Shown here: positions 38,101 to 49,790 of the stretch, piece after piece
How the letters are laid out: every line of letters begins with the position of its first letter
Position numbering within the stretch: position 1 is the first letter of the stretch
Source: Cordilura impudica
Taxonomy: Eukaryota > Arthropoda > Insecta > Diptera > Scathophagidae
Assembly: GCA_963682025.1 (NCBI GenBank)
Contig: OY821520.1
Coordinates: forward strand, 84,919,965-84,983,964
Length of the DNA: 64,000 nucleotides
Direction of reading: 5' to 3'
Notes under the pieces: model-generated
What the model was told of the DNA's origin: nothing
Database searches by the model: none
What the model saw: the letters and a program-made list of their open reading frames with translations, nothing else
Position numbers and translations under genes: made by a program

Positions 38101-41100
38101 CGCTAGTTGTTTTTTTGTTCTCAGGCTTTCGATCAGCAACTTTGGGTTTTATTACATAGCACAAATGTGCTATTGGATATAGGTCGGGAGAGTTTTCCGC
38201 CAAGCCAAATGCGGAATTTCGAGTTCCGCGAACACTTTCGCGAGCTATGTCCTTTTTGTAAATTAATAGTTAGGAGGGAATAAACAAAAGTTGTACGCTA
38301 GTACTCACTGATTTCGCTCGGTGGTATCTTCCTGGAAAACTACTTCTGTAGTGCAGGAAAAATGTTCCTCAAGTGTAGGGACAAAATAATTTTTTATAAT
38401 TTACTTTGATTTTTCAGTATTCATTGTTCCTTTTAGAAAGTATAAAGGACCACGAACATGGTACGAAAAGCATTCCCGGACCATCTGGCTTTATGGGAAT
38501 TTAAACGTTTTCACAATGCAGTTTTCTGTACAATGTTCCCCATCGGAGTGGCGCACAGATGGCAAATTGTCAGCTCAGAGGAAGTTAAATTTACTTTCGT
38601 CAGACCAAATAACATTTCGCCATTGCTCAATCGTCCAGTTTTTATATTTGTGAACCCAATATAGACGGGCTTTTCTAATTTTTTGGACAACAGCGGCTTT
38701 TTCGCAGGACGTCTTTCGTGTAACCCAGATTTCCACAATTATCTACGTACTGTTTCGTTACTTATTTTATCGCCATGATGTTTCGAAAAAGAACTTTTAA
38801 AATGATCCTTTAGGCTCATACGTTTTATAACGCTATCTGTTTCATTACTGGTTGCACGTTTAGGTCCAGATCCTTTTGTTCGCTTCAGAGGCTCTAATGT
38901 ATTATTAAAAAAAAACGTACCACTGTAGAATGAAAGCAACCGAATCTCTCAGAAATGTTACGACATGAGCGATCAGTGCGTTAATAGTGATTTTATGGTC
39001 ATTTTACAGCTGCTTATATTTTGTACTCATTTCGGACTCATTGACTCTAGAAAATTTAGAGATTATGCTAAAGAAACTGCAAAAATATATACAACCAAGT
39101 ACCCATGGAGAAATATGTCTGCAACAGTTCACAAAATCCTTTATCATGCAGAAAATATTATTAAATATCATTTGGTGCCACTTGGAGATCTTTCAGAGGA
39201 GGCTCAGGAGTAAGGATTACAGATTTTCTAGAGAGCACAATACTACATAGAAAAATTTAACGAAATTCCACAAATGAAGATCTATTTAATATATTATTGT
39301 AACCTCAGATCCTTTCAACTTCAGTATTCGAAATCAATGGAAAGTGGAACATCGAAAAACTAAAAAGGAACAGAAATAACATAGAACAAAATATGGAATA
39401 TTTTCAATCAATATTTGAATCAAATGAATAATCTATAATATTAATAGGCTAGGCGATTTCTTGTGACTGATGTTTTGTTCTACCGTTTTATCCCGATTTT
39501 GACCAAACGTATATTATTTGGAAGATATCTATTTTTAGCCGTTTTGCAGATTTACAGATTTTTAAATTTTTTCCTTTATTTTGAGTAAATTGCAGACATA
39601 GAATTATACAATGCTATGTGTGTGTTTATTAAATTTGTTAATGTGTTTGTAATAAAAATGAGTTTGTTTTTTGTGTTGATTTGTGAATTGGCTGTAATTG
39701 ATTAGCATACTTTTAGGGTCCTCAATGAAAAAATAAAATTTTCTAGAATTTGCGCTCGAATTTCAAGGGCTAGTAATTAAAATTGCCTTTCATTGTTATT
39801 TAAGTACGAAAAAATAGTATTAGTAAAACATAATTATAAACGGAACCTCCACAGTCATCTGCTTTAAGGGAACGCTCCCGAATATCTTAATTTTGTTGTC
39901 AACACATTTAAATCAATTCAATACGGGAAATCCGCTTTAGCATAGTGGTGTGGTTTTTATGATCACCAGTGTAAACTAAAAAACTAATATTTGTTTCTTT
40001 GTTAGAATTTATTTGATGTTATATGCCGCAATATAACATAAATTTCCTAAACTAAATAACAATTTTTGATTTTCCTTCTTGCAGAGCTATAACCAAAATT
40101 TTAGGAGATTGGTGGGCCTCTTTGGATGCTGAGGACAAAAAGTGTTTTACAACACTAGCTCAACTGGTACACATAGAGCTTATTCTCTCTAAAATTCTAA
40201 TTTCTTACCTTTTTTTTGTCTTTATATAATCTTCCAGAACAAAGATGCTTTCTTCTCAGCAAATCCAAATTTTAAATGGTATAAACTACCAGCACCTCCA
40301 CTACGCACCCTAACAACACGACCGGCCAATGGCACTGGTCAAGAGTGTGATGATAATGAGGCCAATACTGGTGCAGCCATAGAAACAATAAGCAATAATA
40401 CACGTAGTAGCAGTGGTATTATCAATAGCAATTACTTTAAACTAGCCGATGAAGCACAAATGGGTGATTTAAGTCAACTAATGCAAGATAAATCAAAAAC
40501 CTCAACAAAACTGTGTGCTGCCTTACAACAAGCCTTGGGAGAAACATCACAATTTATGAGTGCTCACATAACGGGAAATGACGAAATAATGGAAAATAAA
40601 CAATTAAAACGACGTTTTGATAATGAAAATAGTTTTTCGAGCAACAGCAGTGAAGAAGATGCTCTACAGCCAACAAAGAAAAGTGCCAGGTCCTGTAAGG
40701 GTAAAAGATATCAAGAGCTAATAAATTCCGGACAAATAGCTACGTCTGTTAAAAAATCGAAATCCTCGTTAAGATTGTTGGTTGGCGGTGACAATATCGA
40801 TTTAGATGTAAAACAAAATTTAACAAACTTGAGTAATAATGACAATAATATAATCTGTCAAAAACGTTCAGTCTCTGAATCGGAACATCTGATGGCTTTC
40901 GATATAACAAGCTTTGATTTAGAAGAAAGAATCAAAGATTTGCCAGCCTTAAATTTAGATGATTATCTGCAACGTAAACGAAATACTAAAAAGAAAAAGA
41001 AATTTTCTTCTGGCGGTAAAAAACGTGGTAAAAGTTCTTCTAGTAACGGCAACAACTGCTGCAGCAACAACAATAATAATGATGATACTGCCCAAACGGC

Positions 41101-41569
41101 TAAAAATCAAGTTACCCAAAAAAATAATGTTATAAATCAAAATAATATGCAGCTTCAACAAAAACAAGCTGCTGCTGTAGGTAGTCAAAAGCGTAAGGCC
41201 CGTAAAGAAAGCATTACCAGGCGTGATGTTTCAGCCATAGAGCAGGAGGTGGCCTCCTTATTACCACTCACTTTTAATGGTTGTTGTTACTTTCAAGAAG
41301 CTCCTTCGAGACCACCGGCATCGACTTATATAAAACCCATGGAAAAAGACAGCAATTTAATACAAAATACTATCACTTCTACAACAACAACACCTAATCT
41401 AACATCACCAATCATTCCTTTACAAAACTCATCGCTAACATCACCATCAGCTGTTGATATTTTAAGTAGCATCAACAACAACAATTTAAATGACAATATA
41501 TCGTCGTCTACCTCAGATTTACTCATACTGGCCGAAGTAGCTGCCAATCGCACTGAATTGAAGCATTAA
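35167..41569 (+). CDS. bbx: HMG-box transcription factor, bobby sox / BBX type
   Basis: Three coding exons: 35167-36458, 40085-40166 and 40238-41569, phases matching, 901 aa. The HMG box (about residues 402-475) is split over all three exons: HARRPMNAFLIFCKRHRAIV, then ITKILGDWWASLDAEDKKCF, then NKDAFFSANPNFKWYK. The end WYKLPAPP and the arginine-rich start fit BBX rather than Sox (which has RPMNAFMVW). Later blocks FDLEERIKDLPALNLDDYL and GSQKRKARKESITRRD are BBX-like as I remember it. Exon 1 has glutamine-rich (about 51-85) and Asp/Glu-rich (about 256-290) stretches; exon 3 has Asn and Lys runs. Expected role: nuclear DNA-binding regulator. Intron 2 (40167-40237) is 71 bp; intron 1 is 3,626 bp through transposon insertion. 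A second in-frame ATG occurs at codon 18. Confidence 0.88.
37030..37904. mobile_element. Non-autonomous DNA element with TTAA target duplication
   Basis: TTAAGGGGGGACATTACATT at the left and ATGTCATGTCCCCCCTTAA at the right are inverted repeats bounded by TTAA, the piggyBac-type target. Inside, a long internal inverted repeat around TATCGTATGACACGAGCTTT (37277) and AAAGCTCGTGTCATACGATA (37412) could form a hairpin of about 60 bp per arm with T/A runs. No transposase. Confidence 0.75.
38050..38960 (-). mobile_element. Tc1-like transposase remnant of the composite element
   Basis: Minus-strand frames in order: ISERFGCFHSTV (helix-turn-helix), SGPKRATSNETDSVIKRMSLKD (second helix region), HERRPAKKPLL, WRNVIW-SDESKFNFL (first catalytic Asp, shifted frame) and SPDLYPIAHLCYV (Glu region, mutated). 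Several frameshifts and stops. Confidence 0.6.
38965..39430 (+). pseudogene. Fragment of unclassified transposon-like protein (SEEAQE family, copy 2)
   Basis: The frame 38965-39213 has SRKFRDYAKETAKIYTTKYP, MSATVHKILYHAENIIKYH and LGDLSEEAQE, matching copies at 23858 and 47564. Stops follow. It lies inside the composite Tc1 element, between transposase and Helitron. Confidence 0.55.
39432..39773 (+). mobile_element. Non-autonomous Helitron (copy 4)
   Basis: 5' TCTATAATATTAATAGG, 3' GCTCGAATTTCAAGGGCTAG, flanks A and T. The segment between hairpin and CTAG is shortened relative to other copies. Confidence 0.75.
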
Positions 41570-43236
41570 TTTTTAATTGTGTTTAATTTTAGTTATTAAA
41601 ATTGTTAATTATATTTATTAATCTCTAGTTTAATTTTATGTTTACAATTTAACATTTCAAAATGTGCAATATTTTTCAACAAAGAAGAAAAAATCAATCT
41701 GTTATTTTGATTTGTTTGTGAGAAAATTGGATATTTTTAAATATCAGCCAATCAAACATTTCATAACGATATATAGTCTTAATCCAAACATCGCTATGAA
41801 GATGAAATAAAAATACTTGAGTAAGTTGTGTAAAACAAAACAACATCAATCTGGATTACACAATTATTATTGCTAGTATTTGCTGGTAATTTGAATGAAC
41901 TTTTGAGACTAATTTAATAATATAAAGAAAAATTGCAAACATTTAGTTTTAATATAATTTATAAACGCTTTTCAAACAAAATGAACTAAAGTGCTAAAAT
42001 CTTTGTTAACCTTTACTATGTTTAACTTTAGTTTATTCAAACTAAAAACTATTCCAAATTGTTACAATATTTTACAATTAATATTATAAATATTAAAATT
42101 GTATTCAAAGTATAAACTAGTAGTCATTTTAACTTCAAACTTAAAATAAAGAGTACTAAAGAACTCTCATTTTGAAAATTAATTAAATAAAAAATAAATA
42201 GAATTTTCTATTATTTGAAAACATAAATCAAAAATTTTAATATTACCAATATAGTTAATTTTTTCTCTTTTCCTTAACAAGCCATTTTCTTTATTTTTCT
42301 TTTTTAAATTGGAATAGCAGCCCGAATTTACATAATACAATTTTTATTTTATTAATAATTTAAAATATTTTTTTAGTCAAAAGAAATTTAGAAATGTTAC
42401 AATGCTATTGTTGTTATTTAGGGTACTTTTGTCTTATTGTGACTTCGTAGTCACACAAATAAGAAATAATTGTTTTTAATGATGTAATCTAAGTCCATTT
42501 ACTTTTTGTTATAAATTACTTGTTTTAGTTTTAATAATTATGAAACATAATATATTTAAATATTTTTAACTATGTTAAGTTTTATCATTGAGTCAATTAA
42601 ATTTATTGAAATAAAGTTACATTTGTTTTTAAAAACAAAATATTGATATTTTTTTGTAATTATGTATAAGGCTAATAATTCTGTAAACTTCCTACCATGG
42701 TTAATATGGATACTTAATTGAACTGCTTTTGGCTTTGTTTGCTTGTAAGAATGAAATGTAGTTTCTTTTCGTCCATTAAAAGTTTTTTCATTCTACAAAA
42801 TCATCCCACGCATTCTTTGTATAAATATCTTACTGGATATTTTAAATTCAGAAATTTTTAACTTTGTTTAAGATTTTATCGAAATATTGCCAAACCATGT
42901 CGGATTTTTGGAATTTACTGTTCGAAATTAAGGGGCTTATTTTATAATACGAAATGTAACGAAACTATAAATATTTACATGAAAAATTCAAAACTTTGAA
43001 TAATTTTTAAATGTTTTTCATATAAATTTTAAACTTTTTTATTTATAGAATGAGCCCATACAAATTTGCAGTGCCAATAGCTGCAACATCATTTTAACAA
43101 TAACTTTTAAGGCCAGTTGTTATTGCTACTGCCTCTGATTTGCTTAAAGCTCTCATATTACAACTCTCGGTCAAAAACCTTATCTTGTTTGAGTCATATA
43201 GTTCGTTTATATATTTATCTTAAATCTCGAGATCTA
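41570..43236 (+). other. bobby sox 3' UTR and AT-rich downstream DNA
   Basis: After the stop codon at 41569 the sequence is AT-rich with no frame. AATAAA occurs at 41806 and again at 42610, candidate poly(A) signals. Beyond about 42650 nothing is recognised. Confidence 0.45.
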
Positions 43237-43545
43237 TCTATAATATTAATAGGCAAGGCGATTTCTTGTGACCGATGTAAGTTTCACAGTTTTACCCAGA
43301 TTTTGACAAAAAATTTATCATTTGACAGGTATTTCTTTTTAGGAGTTATGATCGTTTATATAAAATTATACAATGCTATGTGTGTGTTTATTAAATTTGT
43401 TAATGTGTTTGTGTTATTGTGTTGAGTTTGTTTACTCTATTTAAAATGAGTTTAATTGTGAAGCATACCTTTAGGGTCTTTAGTAAATGAAAAAATAAAA
43501 TTTCCTAGAATTTGCACTCGAATTTCGAGTGCTGGAATCTGCTAG
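43237..43545 (+). mobile_element. Non-autonomous Helitron (copy 5)
   Basis: 5' TCTATAATATTAATAGGC, 3' hairpin GCACTCGAATTTCGAGTGC then TGGAATCTGCTAG, flanks A and T. The hairpin is perfect in this copy. Confidence 0.85.
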
Positions 43546-43577
43546 TATCGATTAAAGCGCTTTACATTATTACGTAA

Positions 43578-44068
43578 AGGTGCTATTACATGATGTGTTT
43601 TTTACATATGTACTGTCAAATTTTCCCACAACAAAAGTTGTACACATCGTGTGATACATATGAAACATTGTTTATGTACAATACATGAGGAAAGTCACAT
43701 GTACATTTATCAATTAGAACAGGTTCTATTTCTGCATGACAAACATATGAAAATACAACACTGCTTGTGGCGAAAGAAAAACAGAGTAAATTTTAAAGAT
43801 TAATATTGAAAGAAAAATAAATTGTTTAGTATTAATTAACAATTAAAAAATATATAACTTTTTTTTAACAATAAATTTTTATAAATTCACAAATTAAATC
43901 AGCTGTTGTTTACATTTAGAGGTTATGTCATACGGAAATACATATGCACGTGTGATAGCAAGAATTATGAATCGTATGTAAAAGACAATTTTGACACACA
44001 TGAGGAATTTCATATGGATAAAAAAAGTGACAGTACATATGTAAAAAACACATCGTGTAATAGCACTT
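43578..44068. mobile_element. MITE with about 42-bp inverted ends and TAA duplication (family member 2)
   Basis: AGGTGCTATTACATGATGTG at the left, and at the right the reverse complement of AAGTGCTATTACACGATGTG, are each flanked by TAA. The arms continue through TTTTTTACATATGTACTGTCA. It is related to 6010-6535 in the opposite orientation. No transposase. Confidence 0.85.
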
Positions 44069-44212
44069 TAAGTAATTATATCTGTCAAAAAGTTATGTAC
44101 ATAGAGTAGAGAAAATAGAATATTCTAAAATTATTTTGTAATGAGGGAAGAGTAAATGTTGTAACACGGAGAAAAAATAATGACGTAAATTTGATAAACA
44201 ACAAAATAAGCA

Positions 44213-44545
44213 TCGGGCATGGGATAAACCTCAGAAAAGCGCATACATCAGATCGGTCTGAAATTTGGTATACTAACGTATTTTGACCTGCTTATCACGA
44301 ATATCATAGTGAAAATTGCCGCAAATGCCGTTTTCAGTATAAAAATTGGAAAAACCTTGTTTTTCCGCTTTGCATAGCCGCACTATCCTGACCGATTTAG
44401 ACAATTTTAGCTTTCCCCAGAATGCATCGTGTGTCTGTATTTGTTGCTAAGGTCGCATTGTGGCTGTATTTGCCTCGTACAGTGTATAACAAATTTCAGA
44501 CCGATCGGAGGTATGCGTTTTTCGGAAGTACACCCCGAGCATGTA
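44213..44545. mobile_element. MITE-like element with about 60-bp imperfect inverted ends
   Basis: The left arm contains AAAAGCGCATACATCAGATC and GGTCTGAAATTTGGTATAC. The right arm is its imperfect reverse complement (GTATAACAAATTTCAGACC, GATCGGAGGTATGCGTTTTT). Target duplication not resolved. Confidence 0.65.
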
Positions 44546-44839
44546 TGCATTTTGGTTTTATTTTACGGTAGTAAAAACAAAGAAATACTCGTACACAAAC
44601 AATTTTAACTCTCTTTGTTTTTGAAACAATCACATGTACACGAAAGTTTCCATAATTTTTTCATATTGGCCTTAACACCTTTATAGAAACTTTGTTCTAC
44701 GCGATGATGGAAATTTAAATCACAAGTATCGGTCATGTGGACCGTTCAAATGACTGTTGCTGTTCTTGTAGGGAAACATCGAATTTGATTTTAATTTCTC
44801 TAGTCTAAAATGGCCTTTTCATTTTAAATTACGAGTTCG

Positions 44840-45475
44840 CTTTAGGCCGCGGCCACGCAATGAGCGGCAAAGCGGCGAGCGGCAGAGCGGTGAGCGGCAA
44901 AAAATTAAAACATATGAAATACTACTGAAGTGGCCATGCAATGAGCGGCATTTCTGAGCGGCTAAGCGGCGCCGCCGCTCAGGAACAGAACTTGTTCTAA
45001 TTTTTAATCGTTGTCTGAGCGGCAAAGAATAAAATGGCAAAAAAAAAAATGGCTTTTCTTTCTTTTGTCAATATGTAGCGCGATTTAGTAACTTCTTTTA
45101 ACGATAATTGAATCGTTAAAAAAAGAAAACAACAAAATTATCGATTTTGGTATTCAGTAATATTTTTAAACGATATTCACTATTGTTAAAGTCAGTTGTT
45201 GTCATCTTAACGACAACCATTTTTGTATTGTTTTTCAATCGATAAAAAGTTAAAAAGGTGGAAATGTAGTCATACATAAATAAAAATCATAAAATAGTGA
45301 TAATATTTTGCTTTTATTATAAAAACTTTTTGTATAAATAATAAATAATAACATTGACAATGGCATTTTGACAACCAACCGCTCAGTAATGACGCTCAGT
45401 AATAAGTCACTTGCCGCGCAAACTCACCGCTCTGCCGTTCGCCGCTTTGCCGCTCATTGCGTGGTCTCGGCCTAA
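44840..45475. mobile_element. GC-rich-ended MITE with iterated GAGCGGC motifs
   Basis: The arms TTAGGCCGCGGCCACGCAAT and (inverted) TTAGGCCGAGACCACGCAAT continue into GAGCGGCAAAGCGGCGAGCG. GAGCGGC-like heptamers recur about ten times near the left end and several times near the right, like subterminal transposase sites. The middle is AT-rich. No frame. The GC-rich ends stand out sharply. Confidence 0.8.
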
Positions 45476-46479
45476 CACAGCTGATTATATATGTAAACAA
45501 GTTTCAAAACACATATTTTCAAAATTGTAAATAGTTTGGATATATTTTTTTGAGTGAAAATAAAAAAAATTAAATTAAATTATGATTAATAAGTAATAAA
45601 AAAAAAAAAATAAAAAATGTGAGTTCCTTTGAACTATTGTGTATTATTCTAATACGATTTAAAGTGAATTGTTACTTGCTGAAGTGCATTTGTTTGCATA
45701 GTAAATTTATCTCGTAAACATTTTGTCCTTTATTTCGGTTACTACTTGAAACTAAGGAACATAACATTAAAATAAATACAAAGAAAAGAAATCTAAAAAT
45801 TAATCCCAATGAAGTTGAATCGCTGTAATCTACCTATGTAAGTATGTATGTATATTGAGAATAATATTTTCATTGTAAATAGCGATAGGAGATAAGGCGC
45901 TAATCTATTTTAAAGCATGATCTCGATCGGTTACAAATTTTCACCACTCATATCACATTTTGTTGTGATTCCAGAAAATATGTTTTATTTGTTGTCGGCG
46001 ACTGCTATTACACAAAACAATATATATAAACTGTATACAAATGTAGGTACAAACATTAAATGACCATTAAAAAAAGAGATATGGATTTTATTTATTTGGA
46101 ATGTGCTCCTTCTGGTTCCAAAATCGCTTTGCATATCTCGTATCATATCTGAGATATCCACAGTTTTCAAACATTGTTTTGCTACAAACGCCAGTGTTTG
46201 GCGTATGAGGCAAATATTGGATATACAGATAAAATAAATAAACGTTGAATAAAGTAAGATAAATTTATGAAAAGGGTTGCTGTGTATATATACATATTCT
46301 GTACATCTTTGGAATTAACAAGTACTTGTCGTCATTGGTTTCGTCGCGGACTGAGGATATTATTTTATTGTTCTTTGCATAGTTTTCTCATATTTTTTTT
46401 ATGTAACTCAGGATGTTTTGAGACAACTTTTTGGCGGGGAAGACTGAAGAAATTGAATACATTATAGGAGACAACTTTG
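45476..46479. other. AT-rich intergenic DNA, nothing recognised
   Basis: No gene or repeat end seen. Confidence 0.4.
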
Positions 46480-46731
46480 AGTACATAATAAACATACACA
46501 AACCCAATTTGACCGAGATCTATATGATAATTTGGATATTATGACAATTTAAGTCGATCTCATAGGGGTCATTTGTATGGGAATTAGGTATGAACATGAA
46601 CCGATTTTCACCAATTATAAGTCTGAGTCGATCGGCATAATAAAAGTTGCGTCTAGGTCAAATATTTTTGGTAGTTACAACAATCAGCACAAAGTCATTT
46701 TACCCTGAACATAGTGGTGTAGGGTATAATA
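46480..46731 (+). repeat. Palindrome repeat, 3' half fragment
   Basis: It retains CAAACCCAATTTGACCGAGA, the ATAGGGGTCATTTGTATGGG module and the TTTTTGGTAGTTAC...CATAGTGGTGTAGGGTATAA end. Confidence 0.65.
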
Positions 46732-47560
46732 AACACAAACACATTGAACATTTTTATTATTTCAAGAGTTTTTTCACATTTTCATTCATATCTCTTGAGC
46801 CATTGTACCAATTTTGATGACTTTAAATAGCAACTCAACCAGGATGTTAGTAAACGATGTTGTGCAAAAACGAAGAGTGATTTCCACAGACAGATGGACA
46901 GACGGTCATTGCTAAATCAACTTCCCTTGTTATCAGGATCAAGATATATGGTTTAAGGGGTCTCCGGAATTTATTTCAATGCGTTACAAACGGAATGACG
47001 TACTGATATATATCCTCTGCACAGTGGTGTGGTTTATAGGGCTTTTATAAATCATAATACGGGCTAAATTATTCAATTAATTGGTTCAAATGTAAAAGGT
47101 GTTATTTAGTTTTAAGTTTATTTATACTTTTAACATAATCTCTCTGGCCGACAATGTTAACGTCGCACAGTGCCCTTTTTTAGGGGTGTGAGTGTCAAAA
47201 ATCGATAATTATTGAACGGTTTAAAATTTTTTCTCGCGGTTTTTTTTGCGTTATTGTCTATTAAATTACCTATCGATTTTGTGACAATTTAACCCTTGTA
47301 TGCTCATGGGGTCAAAACGACCCATTCTGAATTTTTTTTAAAAATATATTACATACTTAGCTCAATTGTCTGCTAAACGCACTTAATTACATAAAAAAAA
47401 ATTTCGTCAGCATTTCACAAAACTTATAAACAATTTAATCCGAATCTGCCCAAAGCTACCATACGGTAACACCTCCGATTTGCATAAAAATAATTTTTGT
47501 CCGTTTCGACTAATATAGAAACGAAAAATACTCAAAATATACTTCTGGGGTGATTCGGGT
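46732..47560. other. Mixed repeat debris
   Basis: 46840-47045 resembles the right part of the element at 62264-62695 (GACGGTCATTGCTAAATC, ACAAACGGAATGACG, ATATCCTCTGCACAGTGG). 47160-47180 has GTCGCACAGTGCCC, like the start of 50565. No gene. Confidence 0.35.
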
Positions 47561-47563
47561 TAA

Positions 47564-49790
47564 TTAGAGTTCATTAAGAAAAACATCCTTAAATATATGT
47601 ATAGTTTTACCTAAGACATTGAAATAAAAAAAAAAAAAAAACAACATAAGATCTTCAAGATCTGGTAGCATTTCTTTTTCAAAATTGTGTTTCACATGAT
47701 ATCTTAGTGATGTGATTAAAGGATCTGTAGAGATCTGTAACATTTTCATTAAATCCAGGTTTTGATCTTTTCTGCTGCACTTTCTTGTATGTCTAAGTCT
47801 AAATTCTTTATATTCTTTGTTTTTCGCTTCTTGAGCCTCTTCTGACATTTCGCCAATAGGAAAGATGTGATAATTTATAATATTCTTACCATGGCATAGT
47901 TCCTTATGCACAGTTGGCAATAATTTTCTCCAGCTTCCATATAAACTGTTATAAAGTTTAAGTGTCTCCAAAGCGAATTTTCCAAACTTTTCAGAATCAA
48001 TAACATTATGTGAGTTTATAACAGTCGGCAACTTTTTAAAGATAGAGTTTTATCAATTTTTGTTATAGATGCTGTATCATCAATGTTATCAAAAAATCTT
48101 CGGGCAGTGTTACCATCATTAGTGTTTCCAAATCCCTGCTTTGGATAATCAATTCTCAAACCAGTAACTTCTCTGGACTGCTCCTGTATTCCTTTTTTTT
48201 CCTCAGCTCTTAGTTGGGTTTTTATTTTCTGCTTCTCTTTAAACGTGTTTTTTTCTCAAAATCTGGTGAATTTTAATTATATTTTTGAAATTCTAAGTCA
48301 TACGGAATCTTTAAGCAATGCTCCATAAAACGAATACGTACATGCAGTGGTGATAAACCTAATTCGTACATTCTCTCAATTTCATTATCTTCTGGTGTTT
48401 AAATATTTTTGTTAAAATCACTTTGTTTAGCATGACAGACAGTGCGCGATGTGGATGATTTGTTTCCTGAGCATAAAACCGGAAACAGAAAATGTAACAG
48501 TTGTAAATTTAGCAAAAATACATTTTCTTAACGAATATAGCTTGTGCAACTTTTCCATCTACCATTGTAAATTTGAATTTGTGCCGAATTTTAATTTCCG
48601 TACCTTGTTTTGTTGTGTAAACTGTATCTGTGAGATTCCTTATAAGTTCTGATATAAAATTATACTTTTGCACAATAAGTTCCTTGGTTTCCTTCGAATA
48701 TGAAAATTCAATTGGACGACAATACTGTACAGATGATGGTCGTTGATTACTCCAAAGTTCAACATAATTTCCATGCTCATTTGATGTACTTGTAACTTCT
48801 TCAGTTAATCGAAGAGGGACCATTGAATCACAGTGGTGCTCATCTATAAACCGAAGTATATGTAAAAATTAAACTGTTAGATTTAGGTTATACTTACTAA
48901 TTTTTTGTTTGTATTGACTCTGACCAGATGAGCCATCACAACCCCATTTGGTATAAAGAACCATGCTGGAAGAATAATATTTATCTTGAGTATCAAAATC
49001 CAAGGTTTCCAAAATTCGTTTGGCGGTATGGTCCAAGGAAGATTGCAACGGAAAACTGGCAGGAGTATCATCAACTGCCATATCTTTTGAAACGTAAGCA
49101 TTTTTTTCTTCGTTAAGATTTTCGAGAGACGGTAATCCTCTGTAATTTTTTTTAAGGCGATCGCAACATTTTGTGCTGTCGATATGACAAGCCAGGTCAA
49201 TATATAGTACAAGAGCTTCTGAAGTTGTGGATTCACTACAGATTTCTTCGGGTTTTTTGATTGCTTTTTTCAGTCTTGCATTAAGCTCAGAGTCATTGTA
49301 TTGCAAGGACTCCACCACAGAGACCTTTTCATATTCCTTCTGCTTTCGCAACTCACGCTTTAATATTGCATAGGTTTCCTCTAAACTTACATATTCTGCC
49401 AGAGCATATTCTTTTCTGCGTTTAGTTGAGCGTCCTGAATTTAAGTATGATTTATGTGGTCTGCCACGTTTTCTTTTTGCTAAATCCAAATTTTCTCAAC
49501 TTGCACTGACACCGATTCTCCAACCTTTTTTTTAAGTTTAGCGAACTCGCAGGCCAACTGCTATTCCCATATATTATTAAAAACACATTTTTAGAACGCG
49601 AGCTTTTTGTCCAATATTCTGAGAACCTTCTAACGAAACTTAAAAGCACATCTTTATTAAATTCTTCTTTACAAGCAAGTTATTAAAAATCAATTTTCGA
49701 GACAGTAAACTTGCTTGTTCTGAGTGTATTTGAAAACATTCTTCACAAAGATCTTTTACTAATATATTAAAATTACTCATTGTAGGAAAG
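47564..49790 (-). pseudogene. Near-complete unclassified transposon-like protein gene (SEEAQE family, copy 3)
   Basis: Minus-strand pieces in order: an N-terminal fragment (49649-49452); a basic start KRKRGRPHKSYLN and coiled region to 48869; a possible donor GTAAGTATAACC; then MVPLRLTEEV, LWSNQRPSSVQYCRPIEF and FTMVDGKVAQAIF (48823-48509); GNTNDGNTARRFFDN near 48110; and LPTVHKELCHGKNII, IGEMSEEAQEAKNKEYKEFR, HTRKCSR, STDPLITSLRYH (48031-47564). At least three frame breaks. The order and the presence of shorter copies at 23858 and 38965 show a dispersed repeat, not a host gene. The basic start may be DNA-binding. No DDE motif could be assigned. Function unknown. Confidence 0.6.

Larger units (their letters stand above)
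36535..39971 (-). mobile_element. Composite Tc1-like element in the HMG-box intron of bobby sox
   Basis: The ends CACTGGCGGTCAAGAAACCG and, inverted, CACTGGTGATCATAAAAACC are both flanked by TA, as for Tc1/mariner. Both ends continue into matching (C/A)CCGCACCAC / CCACACCAC. The transposase remnant lies on the minus strand at 38050-38960. Nested inside are a TTAA-flanked element (37030-37904), a fragment of an unclassified protein repeat (38965-39430) and a Helitron (39432-39773). Confidence 0.75.

Noticed and set aside
40955..41553. Antisense frames in bobby sox exon 3
   Set aside because: Shadows of Asn-, Ser- and Lys-rich codons on the opposite strand.
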